Assembly (NCBI GenBank): GCA_036346255.1 | Contig: JAYEVH010000229.1 | Location: forward strand, 89,102 to 153,101 | From: Ampelocalamus luodianensis | Lineage: Eukaryota > Streptophyta > Magnoliopsida > Poales > Poaceae | Length of the DNA stretch: 64,000 nt | Direction: 5' to 3' | In this document: positions 33,733-47,601 of the stretch, piece by piece | Position numbering within the stretch: position 1 is the stretch's first letter | Layout: every line of letters begins with the position of its first letter | Notes under the pieces: model-generated | Seen by the model: only the letters and a program-made list of their open reading frames with translations | What the model was told of the DNA's origin: nothing | Databases searched by the model: none | Translations under genes and position numbers: made by a program

Positions 33733-35893
33733 TGTAACACCCCAGTCCCACATGAGCTTAGAATGCTACTAAAATAACCTTACACAAATCTAAGCTAAGA
33801 CAATTTACTAAATTTCTGTAGAACCTCCTTTGTATTTCTAACTTCACAGAGTTTCATCAGATAAAAAAGGTATTATAACTAAATATTGCAACATTCAATA
33901 TCATCAAATAGCATTTAGGAACTTGCTAATCAACTAAACAAATCCTCAAACATCCAACTATGCTACTCATCATTATTACAAATAAATCAACATGGAAACA
34001 TAATCATGATGAATCTTTAAGCAGTTGCTTATTTATTAAGGCATGGTCTGAGAATTAAGGTTCATGGCAGCGTGTGTGTGATCATAGTGCTACACCATCC
34101 CATGCATGTCGTTTTGATTTGGGTACCTAAAACAACAAAGAAATCAAGAGTGAGTCCACGCACTCAGCAAGTACATATATAAAAACACATAATTCAAATC
34201 ATCACATCAAGATCCACTTTCAGAGCACATCATTAAATCATTCCACATGCATATGCAATGCTCAAGGATTCCTTCTTTTATCTCTTTTGCATTTTACCGT
34301 AATGCAAAGTATGCAACCGCCGCCGTGATACCTATACCCGTGCTCGCAAGCGCAGGGATCAATTGCCCAATACTCCGCAAGTATTGGGGATCTCAAGCCC
34401 ACACTCCACAAGTGTGGAACCTCAAGCCCGCCACATACATGACGGGACCTCAAAGATGTGCATGATTGGTCATCACAAGACCAGCCTCAACATGATATCA
34501 TTATGCATATGCACCACCTCTATTCATTATCAAAGTACCAAAGACAATAACAACATTCATGAATAAAGCATAGCCATACTTTGAACATTCACCATTCTTA
34601 TTATGCACACTTGCCAACAGCCATACAACACTAACATGTATCAAACACGATTCATGTCCAAGCAATCACAAACAACGACAAACAATGCACTTGCCTCAAC
34701 CGCAAGGGAACGAAGGACACGAAGAGGGTGCCGCTCCGAACCAGTCCCCACCTAAAATTTATTTAAGAGAATTCTAAGACAATAGTAATGGACCAAACAA
34801 ACCATAAGAGTAAATACGAACTCGCGGTAGTTCCTTTAGCGCGAACCCAACCCCAATTTCTAAATGTTGCTCTGTCCCCTCTGTGGACAGTCACGTTCTA
34901 AAATTCACAACTTTTAGTACAAGAGTCCAAATGAGATGTTCTTAGAATCTATTTAAAGCTTAACAAAATCTCCACCTAAACCTAGTTGGTGACCCCTCCT
35001 GATTCAGCAATCTAATAACCCTATCGAGCTAATTATTAGAACATCAATTTCACGTCAGGTTCTTTGGACAGAACACTAAAACTATCATAACATTCAGCTC
35101 GTTTATCCAAATTTTGCGTTCTTAGGCTTACCTGAAAGCTACGACAATTACCTACAACTTTCGTTATACTGAGATCCCCTAATTCTCCCTTTAACAGATT
35201 GCTCTAGTCAGATTACTAAAATCTGTCAGAACACTGACAGATTCAGAGAATAGTCACACTAAATAATTCATAACTTTTTATCCGTATGTCGGAATCATGT
35301 GTTCTTGGCGGCCATCGAAAGATAAGAACATTATCTAAATAACTCTAGGAGATCAAAACTTCTGATTCGGCCTCTAAGACATCGAAACAGCCCGCAAAGA
35401 TACCGACAGATTCGAATCATCACAGACTAACTTTGATCCAAACGATTCTAATCGGTTTCGCATCTAAACAACAACAAAACAGCGGGAAACGAATTGATAC
35501 CTTTGGAGACACGTGAAACGCTGAACAAAACCCAGGAAGAGGATCTTCTTCTCCTCCTTTCTTCTTCTCCCTTCTTCTCCTTCCACTATATACGCGTGCA
35601 CCTGAGCTTCTTCCTCAACTTGGTAGAGTAGCAGGAGGGGGCTGCTACAGCATCGCAGTGCTACGGTGTGGCGCAAGATCAGAAAGCAGAGGTTAAGGTT
35701 TTGGGAAGGGCACCCCTTCTGACTCCACTACAAGGCCGGCCCACTTGTTAGGACGCCTTGGGCCAAAGCCCAAGGTCCAATCCTCCTCAAATCTTGAATT
35801 TTCTTTAATTTTCCTCTAAACTTTAGAGCATTCAAATTTGAATAAATTTCTTCCGAATAATATGTTCTCTCTATTTGATATTCGGGTATTACA
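33733..35893 (-). repeat. LTR A (3' LTR of the outer gypsy element)
   Basis: 2,161 bp, TGTAACACCCCAG at the left and ATATTCGGGTATTACA at the right; on minus it starts TGTAATACCCGAATATC. It contains a hairpin cluster at 34345-34480 and the CTTGCTGAGTGCGTGGACTC block (minus) near 34155-34175. The GC-rich, CTTCTTC-rich part at 35530-35690 (minus-strand leader) is open in several frames but is not a gene. Confidence 0.85.
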
Positions 35894-35987
35894 TTCTACC
35901 CTCAATGTAATTCGACCGAATTCTAACCGTTAAATAAACGAAAGAACAATTGCCACAGAAAGAAACATCTATTAACATATGCCCGGA

Positions 35988-36089
35988 GCAAACATGTTTG
36001 GATAATACTCGCGCATGCGAGACTCTAGCTCCCAAATGACCTATCTCTCAGACTGACAAGACCACAAGACATTGACGTAAACTACATCT
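35988..36089 (-). pseudogene. Chromodomain tail of the outer gypsy element
   Basis: Minus strand reads DVVYVNVLWSCQSER, a stop, then VIWELESRMREYYPNMFA. It resembles the conserved ATWE.E..MRE.YP.LF end of plant Tekay/Del-type chromoviral integrases, in which the chromodomain binds modified histone H3. It lies about 100 bp before the 3' LTR, where such polyproteins normally end. The internal stop and absence of upstream pol show it is a relic. Confidence 0.6.
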
Positions 36090-39000
36090 GACCTAACACT
36101 CAATCCGACATTGCCAAGTACACTCATGAGAAGAGATTGAAAGGTAATATCCTACTCGATGGTCAATGACGTTAACGAAACTCAACTCTGCATCTCCGTG
36201 AGATCAATCGGTGTTAGAAAACCAAAAGTTGCATACCCGCTGCAGGGCCCGAGATGGTCAAAGCGATACACCAACTTCCTAATCTCTCGCATCTATCGAA
36301 ACGAACCAAAGGTACCTAGACCAACTTCCCTTTTGGTACAAAAGCCCACAACATGCTCAACACACACGAAACCCTTCTTCCTTTCTAATTCGAACTCTTC
36401 ATCTACAAGGAGCACCTCCTTTAATCAAAAATGACAATGTAACTCATTTTTAACAATCAGACACAAAGAGAATCCAACTGAAAATAAAGAGTTCTCATCG
36501 CATCCACACAATGCTAACTCCCCACCCAAAAGGGTCAAATCCAAAATTGACAATTCATCACTAAAACTTTCCACCTTCAAATTAGAAAATTTGCAAATAA
36601 ACACCACGCCCACCAAAAAGAAGTCACTCAAATACACAAGTCATAAATTTCTTTCATTTTTCAATCGATAAGAACCGACATGCCAACATAAATGTCGAGC
36701 TCAACTTTATGAAGGACATCCGTCTTAAACACATAGCTCAAACAAGAATAAAGAAAACGTGTCACTACTCAAGGAAGCATCAACTTTCTCGCTTTCTTTT
36801 AAGAATAAAATTTCTCTCAAACTTTGGAATCCAATTCATCGCAAAACACACTAACTCATCTCTCTTATTTTGACATTCTCAACGCTATGCTCAAGCCGAA
36901 ATACATCATTCACACCTTTGTAGAGAAGCTCTATTGACTCCACCAAACATACCCTAGTCAACTTTTGTACCGATGGAAATACTTTGATAGATGACTTCCA
37001 ATACATCTCAAAATAGCCCTCACATGCAACCACATCACCTAAATCTTTAAGAATAAACAACTCTAATCCTCAAAGACACACATTCATATACTCCATCAAA
37101 AGGGTTCTATCAATGATCATCCCATTGTTCGGAATCCACCCTTATTCTACTTCTTCTACACATAATCATTGGGCGACTCAAAGTCCTAGCATACAATGCG
37201 AAACCCAAATTTAAACTCCAAGACTCCTACAATGAACTTCTCATATAGAGGATAGGGGAAACCTCAGATTAAATCCCTAAAATTCTCACAATCCAAACAT
37301 ACTCGCGCATTACCATCAACACGAAAATATTTCCTCGATCCAATTATCTTTATAAAGATTCTAACTCTTAGAGAGTTACTTACTAAGTCCAAGTCATTTC
37401 GACAATAATCCAACAATCACGCTATCTCAATAATCGCTTTAACGATCGATCACTTCGCTAATCTTACTCTCATTACAACACCATCATAGTTTAACCGCAT
37501 AACCGCAAGGTACTCAATCGCGACACTCTAACATATTGATAAAGATTCCCATACTTTCGAAAATTCTAATGTTCCACCGAATTGAACAAAGGATCTTGGA
37601 TCACAAATCTCCATAGGTTCTAATGGTTGCAATAATACAATCGCTTAGCCTCAAAGGCAAACATTCGTATAAATAAAATTTTCTCCAAGAATTATACACA
37701 AAATCAGTTCATCCTTCAACGCTCCTCGAATAACTTACAACCCAAGGTATCACAATCACATTGAATAAACACTTCGAAAGACCCCTGTGAAATGAATCGA
37801 TGAATCCTTATTCAGAAGAAAAACAAATGAAAACAATTTTCACCACATAGAAAAACATTTACCACTCGCGGTGAACAGAGGACAAAGGGATTAGTCAGTT
37901 TGGCAAAGAACTCAAACAACAAAAGGGAAAAACAACAGTTGAGGGCACAAGTCCCGCACGAAGGGAAGGTCAAACCCCAAATAAGAAGAAGGTATTGCCT
38001 TTGAAAATTGATAAACTCTTATGGGACAAATGCATAAGGTTTAACCACACTCAAATAAACTGCAAGTTACGAAACGACTTAAATCTCAAATACTTATACT
38101 TCACTCCTTCCTTTAACAAGGAAAGTTATTTGCTATTATTACTACATCACTTTGCCAGCTTAAACCAGACAAGCTCTTAAAACCCAAATCACGGGAACCC
38201 CTTAAGAACCAATCAAATCTTTCAACATGTCACTTTGCTCGAAACAAACTCAATCACCACATAACTCAAGAGGTCCAAATGATCACAAACGCAAAACTCG
38301 ACACACTTTACTAAATCAAAATTACGAAAGACGATCAAATTACTTTATTTCTAAAAGAATCATCACCACACACACAAGTCACAATCTCTTATAGAATAAC
38401 CTTACTAACATCAAGAATAATACACTCTGAACATGAATCTTTATCATCAACTATGTCATTAGAAAGCCCCCAAAGTTTCACCAAATTGTTCCATACTACC
38501 TTTTCATCCCATCTTCAAAACGAGAGTATACCAAAACCATACAACCTCACTACATCAACCTCTTAAGTTTAGAAGGGGTCTACTACACAATTGAAAAAGT
38601 CCTACCAAAACTCTTTCATCAAGGACACATTATCATCCGATGATTTCACAATCATGTGGGCATAAGCCTCCTATTATATCATATCAGTTCAACTTTTAGT
38701 GATGCTCAACATCAAACTTCAACACGCAATAGTTATACTCCAACCATTGTTGTTATTAGCTGGCTTCATTATGAAATCTAGTTGCTACCTACTTTCCTTC
38801 TCAAATCACATGGATATTTACAAACACATATTCAACTACTCCTCCTTATATTTGGATTTCGGCAAAAATACACTAAAACTTCAAAAATCGAAATCTTCTA
38901 TCGATCAAAAGTCTCAACAACACTACAACCAAATTCATCACGTCATTCTATATAGAAGAACTATATAGAACTCCTCCCATAAATTCTAGATCCACTGGTA

Positions 39001-40162
39001 TTCAATCCCTTCAACCGGTCGTACACAATTCCAATAATTAATCATACTAAGGAATATGCAAATCTAGCATTTTCCTCTAGTTTCTCTTTTCACACATTTA
39101 AATTAATCTATTGGAACCAAAGAATCCAACAAGTTTTGCAACCTAAACAATTTTAATGACTAGTCTAATTCATCAATGCTCCATACTTTAATATCTCTTT
39201 GACTCCAAATAGGTATGGACATACTCACTCACTACTCATATATACAATTCATGAAGAACTAGTAGAAGACAACATCAACTTAATCAATTTCACTTCCAAG
39301 GTTACTAATTGATATTAATGATGCACTACACCAAAAACTCGACTTGATACCCATACCATATCAAGTTATCACAAAAATTTAACAATTTCCACCAGAAAAG
39401 AGATGCGTTAAACTTCAACCCTCGGAATAATCCAAAAGACATACATAGAGCCAAAGCTTTCTCATGTTAACATACTTGCAACATAAAATTCTCATTACCC
39501 AAACTATCAAACGAATACATGAGTCTTTCTTTTCCAATGAGAAAGAAGGGACAACCATGGCAATATCAATATTGCCAATTGACGAGGATCACAAGTAGTA
39601 AAAGCAACTCAACAGTCAGAAAACAATAATTATTTCAGAGAACCATTAGAGACCCATTGAAACTCAGCAACTACCAAGAACCACGAACCCAAGAGAAATT
39701 CATCATCCACCACGGAACAAGAATTTGCCAAGTTCAGAGATCAAGGAAGAAAATAACTTTCTAAAGCAACTCACGCTCAACATCTACAACTATGGTATTC
39801 GGGGTAACTACTCTATTCGTCTACTACGAACGGTGGTGTAACCTGACAAAGTCCAAGGCCACAACCACGGCCTCCACTGCTTAACATCCATTGTCGACAC
39901 CCATAAACAATATAATCAATTATGAATATACATTATCATCTCATGACAATCATAGAATAGATTCATAGATATAGAATATCATAACATATCATAGATTAAC
40001 AACAAGAAAGATAGTATGTACAATTCAACAATTGCTCAACAAATGAAACATAATAAAAGAAATGAGGAAACAATGGATTTCCCAACCCCACCTACTTTGC
40101 ACAAAGGTGTCATTTTAATATTCTTCTATTAACCACGGACCTAAAGCCCGCTCGATACCAAT
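36090..40162 (-). other. Non-coding interior of the outer gypsy element
   Basis: No readable gag-pol on either strand. Large parts are homologous, in antisense, to the interior of the nested element: for example 37861-38135 corresponds inverted to about 45390-45660, including the GGGACAAATGCATAAGG and AGGACAAAGGGA phrases. 36430-39900 is AT-rich with many short frames, none family-like. Conservation between two different elements suggests a shared ancestral spacer and not random DNA. Confidence 0.6.
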
Positions 40163-41261
40163 CAGAACACCCTAGCCCCACATGAGCCCGAATGCTACTA
40201 AGGTAACCTTATACAAATCTAAGCTAAGACAATTTACTAAATTTTGGCAGAACCTCCTTTGTATTTCTAACTTCACAGAGGTTTCATCAGATAAAAAGGG
40301 TATTATAACTAAATATTGCAACATTCAATATCATCAAATAGCATTCAGGAACTTGCTAATCAACTAAACAAATTCTCAAACATCCAACTATGCTACTCAT
40401 CATTATTACAAATAAATCAACGCGAAAACATAATTATGATGAATCCTTTAAGCAGTTGCTTATTTATTAAGGCATGGTCTGAGAATTAAGGTTCATGATA
40501 GTGTGCGTGATCATAGTGCTACACCCTCCCATGCATGCTGTTCTTGAATTGGGTACCTAAAACAACAAAGAAAGCAAGAGTGAGTCCAGAGACTCAGCAA
40601 GTACATATATAAAAAAACACATAATTCAAATCATCACATCAAAGATCCACTTTCGTGAGCACATCATTAAATCATTCCACATGCATATGCAATGCTCAAG
40701 AATTCCTTTCTTTATCTCTTTTGCATTTTACCGGAATGCAAAGTATGCAATCACACGCATACCCATGCATGTGCTCGCAAGCGCAGGGACCAATTGCCCA
40801 ATACTCCGCAAGCATTGGGGACCTCAAGGCCACACTCCACAAGTGTGGGGACCTCAAGCCCGTCACATACATGACGGGGACCTCAAAGATGTGCATGCTT
40901 GGTCATCACAAGACCAGGCCTCAACATGATATCATTATGCATATGCACCACCTGTATTCATCATCAAAGTACCAAAGACAATAACAACATTCATGAATAA
41001 AGCATAGCCATACTTTGAACATTCACCATTCTTATTATGCACACTTGCCAACAGCCATACAACACTAACATGTATCAAACACGCATTCATGTCCAAGCAA
41101 TCACAAACAAGGTACAAACAATGCACTTGCCTCAACCGTGCGGGAACGAAGGACGCGAAGATGGTGCCGCCTCCAGAACCAGTCCCCCACCTAAAATTTG
41201 TTTAAGAGAATGCTAAGAAAACAGTAATGGACCAAACAAACCATAAGAGTAAACACGAACT
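40163..41261 (-). repeat. LTR B, left part (5' LTR of the outer element, split)
   Basis: Starts at CAGAACACCCTAGCCCC, the diverged form of TGTAACACCCCAGTCCC, and follows LTR A closely to ...AGTAAACACGAACT. There it is broken by the nested element; it resumes at 49993 with CACTGTAGTTCC. The hairpin cluster is at 40760-40920. Confidence 0.85.
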
Positions 41262-43689
41262 TGTAATACCCTATAATAGGATTCGGGAGGAAATCTAAAG
41301 TTTTAAAAGAAACGACCGATCTAAGTCGATCTGTGGGAAGGACCTTCTGAAAATAACTGAATAAGTGGGAGGAGATGGTTTTTTTGTAAAAGCGCAGCAA
41401 CCCGGCCCTAGGCTTTGGCACATGAGGTCCTATAGTGGCCGCCAAGGGGGAGGCACCCTTTCTCCCCAAACCCTAGCCGCCCTACCCTCCCCACTCCCTG
41501 TGCGCCTCCCACTCCCATGCAGCCGCCCACTCCCTTGTGCGCCTCCTCGTCCGAGCACCTCCTCCATGCTTCCCGCTGTCTGCAGCGCGATCTCTCTCCT
41601 CCGGTCGCCCAAGGAAGGAGACGCGAAGGATCGTGGCGTGGAGGCCGCCAAGGAAGGAGAAGAAGGAGGAGGAGGAGAGGGAAGGGTGAAGGTTCGCGGA
41701 AGCATCCTGGTCTCGCGTCGTCAAGGGTAACCCCGGTCTTCCCGAGTAGATGCATTTTTAATGGTTGTAGCAATGTCGGTATTCTCGCCTCCTCGTGACA
41801 GACATTGCTGGATGACGCTTTGGTGTAGTTAAGCACGGATTTAGGCCTAGTCATCTCCTAGAGAGTTGTAGAGGACGTCAATAGATTTCGATGAAGTATT
41901 AGATCGCAAACTTTGGATCTCTGTAGCAGAAGTTATGAATTATTTGGTGGACTGTTCTATGAATCTGCGGTAATCGACAGGTTTTAGTAATCTGCATTGT
42001 GCGATCTGTTAAATGGAAAATATGAGGATCTCAGATAACGAAAGTTGTAGATAATTGTCGTAGCTTTCAGTGAAGGTCAAGAACGCGAAGTTTGGACAAA
42101 CGAGCTAAACGTTATGATAGTTTTAGTGTACTGTCCGTAGAACCTAACGAAATTGGTGTTCGTTGTCCGCTTGTTAGGTAGTAGATTGCCGAATCAGGAA
42201 GGCCCACCAACTAGGCTTAGTTGGAGAATTTTATAAGATTTCAATGAAGTCTAAGATCACCTCATTTGGACTCCTGTACTAAAAGATACGAATTTTTGAT
42301 TACGATCGCTTATAGAGGGGTCAATTCAGATTTAAGAAATTGGGGTCGGGTCGCTTCAAGCTATGGCTATTTCTGTGCTTGCTCATAAGGATTATTTGGT
42401 TCATTATTGTTGTCTTATAAAGCTTTAAATGTATTCTTAGGTGAGGGACTAGTCCCGAGGCAGCATTTACTGTGATCCACCGCTCACGCGGTTGATGCAA
42501 GTACCGCTTGGTAGAGTAACTATGGATGGTTTGACATTGCTTGCTAGTATTTGATATTTAACAACCGTGATTGATTGATGGTATGATATACTCGTTGAAG
42601 ACGATGAATGCTTGTGATACATGCTAGAAGTTGATATATAAATTCGTTGTGGACAAATGATGGTATGACATGCTGGTTAGCAATGATGAATGCTTGTGAT
42701 ACATGCTAGTATTTGGTATATAAATTAGTCGTGGTCGAATGATGGTATGACATGCTCGGTTAAAGATGATATATGCCTTGATATGAATGGTTATTATTCA
42801 TGTACAGAGCTGATGTTGTTCATGCTATTTGCAAAACTCATATTGTCATATGCACCAAAAAGATATATAAAGCCCGGTCACGTTATGACCAGGAATGCAT
42901 GATTGAGGTCCCCACATTCCTGGAATGTGGGCATTGAGAAGAGGTCCCTATCCGTAAAATGATGGGCTTATGGTCCCCACACTTGTGGAGTGTGGGCTTG
43001 AGGTCCCCTTTACTTGCAGAGTATTGGGCACTGGTCCCGTGTTATGCAGCACGTGCATGGTATGCGGCGACGGCCGATATCTCGTGACACGGTGAAATGC
43101 GATACAGAGTGAAAGAGAAAGTTGCATTGCATTCTTGCATACATACCACATGAGATATGTTTCATGTAAAGCTTTGGGAATGGAATGTTGATGATGTACA
43201 TGTGAGCTTAATGTTTCTTTTTGGTACTTTGCCGAGTCGTTGGACTCACCCTTGCTTTTGTTGTGTTTTTAGGTACCATTTGCAAGGATGCATGCATGGG
43301 AGGGAGTAGACTTGAATCGACACACACACTCCATCCACCTTTAAAGTTGATACGCTTTTAGTTCATATGTTAATAAACATGCAACCGCCGAGAATTGTTT
43401 ATGCTTCATGCAAGTGGTTTAAATGTAATAATGATGAGTAGTGTCTTTGGATATCTCTCAATATGTGTCTTTTGGATATCTCCAATATGCTAGTTGCTTC
43501 ATATTTTGGAACGCCTATTGATGATTCTCAATGTTAGGTTATTTATATATATTGTGCTATTCAAATGTTGGAACCTCCCGTAGTTAACAATTCGTGGAAG
43601 TTCTCATTAAAATTTTGGTAGAATGTATTGGCTTAGAATTGTTTAATGTTAGTTTGGTAGCATTCCAGTGCTCATGTTGGGGTGTTACA
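41262..43689 (+). repeat. LTR C (5' LTR of the nested element)
   Basis: 2,428 bp, starts TGTAATACCCTATAATAGG. A GC-rich leader (41400-41730, GCCGCCCTACCCTCCCC and GAAGGAGGAGGAGGAG) is open in several frames but is duplicated in LTR D with frame-breaking indels, so it is not coding. Further on are TGGACTCACCCTTGC (about 43241) and a hairpin cluster (42880-43060). Confidence 0.88.
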
Positions 43690-46600
43690 GCTGGTATCGT
43701 GAGCTGTCAGAGGTCCGTGGTGACTAGATTAATTAGAAATTTGCTTATGGCTAATCAACTTAAAAATTTGACACAATCGGGTGCACGAGGGATGGGGATG
43801 GGCAAAGCATTGCATTTACGCTTCGCTTTATCTTATTGTTGATTGGTCGATATGATATGGGTATGACCGCTCAATAAGTGACTATATGATTATTATGTGG
43901 GGATAACCCATGTTGAGAGGTTGAGGTCGTGTTGGGGCTCTGGGGCTTTACCGTGCTACACCTCGCTCGTAGTTTGATAATAAATATTATCGCTTGAAGG
44001 GTTGTTCTCTTCCTTGAATTTAATTTGGTCACTTTATCCAGCTTGGGCTTGACGAATCTTTCCTGTTAGTAGTTTTATTCATGTCGATATGTTTCCATTG
44101 GCTTGAATTGTTTTGTAAAGCAATCATTGTTTCTCAACCGATGAGTTATTCTTGCGCTAGTGAACTTGGTTGATTGTCAAGTTTGACCTTTAAACCGGAG
44201 TTATACCTTTCTCATTGGAAAACTTGATCCATTCACTGCAGTGATGTTTTTGGTTAATGAAAGTTTCTTTCAAGAAGTCCTTTAGTACGCCGAGGCTTTG
44301 ACTCAATGTATCTCTTTGTGTATTTTGAGTGATGAAGATTAATGGATCTCTTTTATGAAAGAAGATGTTAAACCGCTTAGTGTTGTGTTGTCTTGGTTAA
44401 GTGAGAGGTTATAGCCAATGCAATTAATGGTTATGATATAGGTTATCGTGTTAGGTCTCAGAGTGTGTGCATGATCGATCCTAACAAAGATCCTTGAAAG
44501 GAAAGTGATTAATTTGAAAGTGTCTTGTAGTAGTTCCCGAGGAGCTGTGATTAAGTGCATGGTTATACCTAGCTGTAAACAATATAGTTAATAAGAGATG
44601 TAGAACATTGATGTAATTGAGTCGATGATTATGAGTAATACCTTCGATAAACTTCCTTGGTAAATTAGATTAACGTGTCTCAATGGGTTAATCTAACCTT
44701 TGGGATGGTTAAGTTCAAAAGGAGTTAGATTATTGTCTTAATGGGTACTAATCTTGGAGTAACCTTTTGTGGATATTTAATGATTATGAGTAATTGCTCG
44801 ATGCAAATAATGTCTATTAATGTTTGGTGATGAGCACCACTAAGAGATAAATTGATGGGATTTAATGGATGAACAATGTTTACATGATGGTAGGACTATC
44901 GATAAAAGTATGTCTTTGATGAAAGGGTGTGGAATAACCTTTAGTTGTGCAGAGTTTTCCTCAAAATAAAGTGGTTGTTGTAGTGAGAATATAAGATTTT
45001 GGTATACACTCAATTGAGGATGCGATGGTAAAGGATCTGAACGCTTTGGTAAGCCTTTGGGGCTTAATAAAGGAAGGGTTGACGATAACGAGTCTTGTTA
45101 AGGGTAGATCATTCTTGATGTTGGTAAGATTATCCGCAAGAGATTGTGACTTATGTGTGTAGTGATGATTCTTTTAGAAATAACGAATCGATCGTCTTTC
45201 GTAATTTTGATATAGTGAAAGTGTTTCAAGTGTTATGCTTGTGATTAGTGGACCTCTTGTGTTATGAGGTGATTGAGGTTGTTTCGAGAAAAGTGATATG
45301 AAGAAAGATTTTGTTGGCTCTTAAGTGGTTCCTGTGATTTGGGTTTTAAGAGCTTATCAAGTTTAAGCCGCCAAGTGATGTAGTAATCAGAGAATAACTT
45401 TCCTTGTTAAAGGAAGGAGTGAAGTATAAGTGTTTGAGATTTAAGTCGCTTCGCAACTTGCGCTTATTTGAGTGTGCTTAAACCTTATGCGGTTGTTCCA
45501 TAAGAGTTTATCAATTTTCAAAGGCATTACCTTCTTATTTGGGGTTCGATCTTCCCTTCGTATGGACTTGTGCCCTCAACTCGCTTACTTTCCTTCGTTG
45601 TCCGGGTTCTTTGCCAAACCGACTATTTCCCTTTGTCCTCTGTTCACTGCGAGAGGTAGATGTTTCTATGTGGTGAAAATTGTTTTTATTTGTTTTTCTT
45701 CTGAGAAGGGATTCTTCGATTCTTCACAAAGGGTCTTTCAAGTGTTTATTCAATGAGGTTGTGAGACTTAGGTTGTAAGTCATTCGAGGACATTGGGAGG
45801 ATGAATCGATTTCGTGTATAATTCTTGGAGAGAATTTTATTAATACAAGTAATGTTTGCATTTTCAGTTAAACCGATTGCATTGTTGCAACCATTAGAAC
45901 CTATGGAGGTTTAGATCCAAGATCCTTTGTTCAATTCGTGGAACATTAGAATTTTCAAAGGATGAGAATCTTGATTAATGTAATAGAGTGTCGTGATTGG
46001 GTACCCGCACACTTGTGCAAATTTGAAATATGAGGATGTTGTCATGAGAGTAGTATTAGCGATGTAATCTGATTGTTAAAGTGATTAGTGAGATAGCCGA
46101 GATGGTTGGATTATTGCGTGAAAGACTTGGACTTAGTAAGTAACTCTAAGAGTTAGAATCTTTATAAAGATAATTGGGTTAATAAGATGTTTTTCATGAT
46201 GATGTTAATGCGCGAGTATGTTTGGATTGTGAGAATTTTGGGGATTTTAACTGAGGTTTTCCTATCTTCTATATGAGAAGTTCATTGTAGGATTCTTGAG
46301 TTTAATTTGGGCTTCACATTTTTATGCTAGGACCTTGGTCACCCAATGATTATGTGTAGAGGAAGTAGATTAAGGGAGGATTTCAACAATGTGGGATGAT
46401 CGTGGATAGAACCCTTTTGATGAAGTATATGAATGTGAGAGCTGAGAATTCCAAGTTGTTTATTCTTAGAAGATTGAGGTGATGTGATTGCGTGTGTGAT
46501 ATATTTTGAGGTGCATTGGGAGTCATCCATCCAATTAGTTGAGAGAAAGTTTTGGTGAGTCGCTAGAGCTTTTATACTGAGGTGTGGATGATGTATTTGA

Positions 46601-47423
46601 CTTGAGCGAACGATGAGAATGCCAAGTTAAGAGAGATGAGTTAGTATGGGATGAACTGAAATCCCAAAGTCCGAGAGAAATTTTAGTCCTAAAAGAGAAA
46701 CTGTTAAATTGTTGCTTCCTCAAGAATTGAATCGCTTCCCGATTCTCGTTTGAGTTTTGTGCTATTAACCAATGTCTTTCGTAAGTTGAGTTTGACTTGA
46801 TTGTGGTATGTGTGGTTCTTATCGGTTCAGGAAGAATAAAGGAAGTTTTTTATTTGGGCATTTAAAATGATTCTTCCCTTGGTTTTCGTGACGTTTATTC
46901 GCAAACTGCCACTTGTAGAGTAGACGGTTTTCTTGATGAAATTCGATTTGGTTTGACTGTAGTACCGAGCCGGTAACGAGATAGTTGCGATGTGAATCTT
47001 TCTTATTTAGTTGAGTTTTGGTCGGTAAAAGAGTTGCTTAAAGGGAATTCTGTTGTGTGTTTCTAGTTAAAGGAGGTAATCTTTGTTTCATTGAAGAGTT
47101 CAATTGAGAGGTGGAACAAGAGTTCTGTGGTTCGTGTGCTTGTTGTGTGGTTCAAGATTGAGGGGATGGTTAGCCCAAGGTACTTTGGTTTGTTTTAGTC
47201 ACCACGGAATTCAAGGTTGGCGTATTGTTAGGACCGTCTCGGTCCATATGCGGTATTCGCAACACTGGGCATGTTTGGTGCCAAGTGACTACTTGAGAGA
47301 TTTGGAGTTTGAGTTTTCGTTAATGTTGTTGACTTTCGAGCAGGATCTTACCTTTGAGTCTCTTTGTTGAATATTCTCTAAATGTCGAGTTGAGAGTTAG
47401 TACGCACGCCGTTTTACGCCCCG
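43690..47423 (+). other. Non-coding interior of the nested gypsy element
   Basis: Begins with the primer binding site. No frame longer than about 95 codons and none recognisable; the best (45472-45756) is matched in antisense by the outer element's interior with frame-breaking differences. It contains repeated phrases such as GATTATGAGTAAT but no coherent tandem array. Confidence 0.6.
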
Positions 47424-47507
47424 GTGTGGTGGTCTCATCTGCTTGGGAGAGAGGCCACTTGGGAGTTGGAGTCCCACATGCGCGAGCGGTATCCGGAGTT
47501 ATTCTCC
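47424..47507 (+). pseudogene. Chromodomain tail of the nested gypsy element
   Basis: Reads VWWSHLLGREATWELESHM followed by RERYPELFS, a close match to the conserved C-terminal block of plant chromoviral integrases. It ends about 95 bp before LTR D. No start or upstream pol is present, so it is a surviving piece of the ancestral polyprotein. It is better preserved than the counterpart at 35988. Confidence 0.7.
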
Positions 47508-47601
47508 ACACGTGTGTGTTATGTTTTAGGTTCATTCGTGATTGCTCCTTGGCGTAGCTTGGTTAGAATTCGGGGACGAATTTAGTTTAAGGGGGGTAGA
47601 G

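Noticed and set aside
41365..41854. Open frames of 90-150 codons in LTR C, repeated at 47635-48135 in LTR D
   Set aside because: They lie in the GC-rich LTR leader. The two LTR copies differ by frame-breaking indels, so coding is not conserved.
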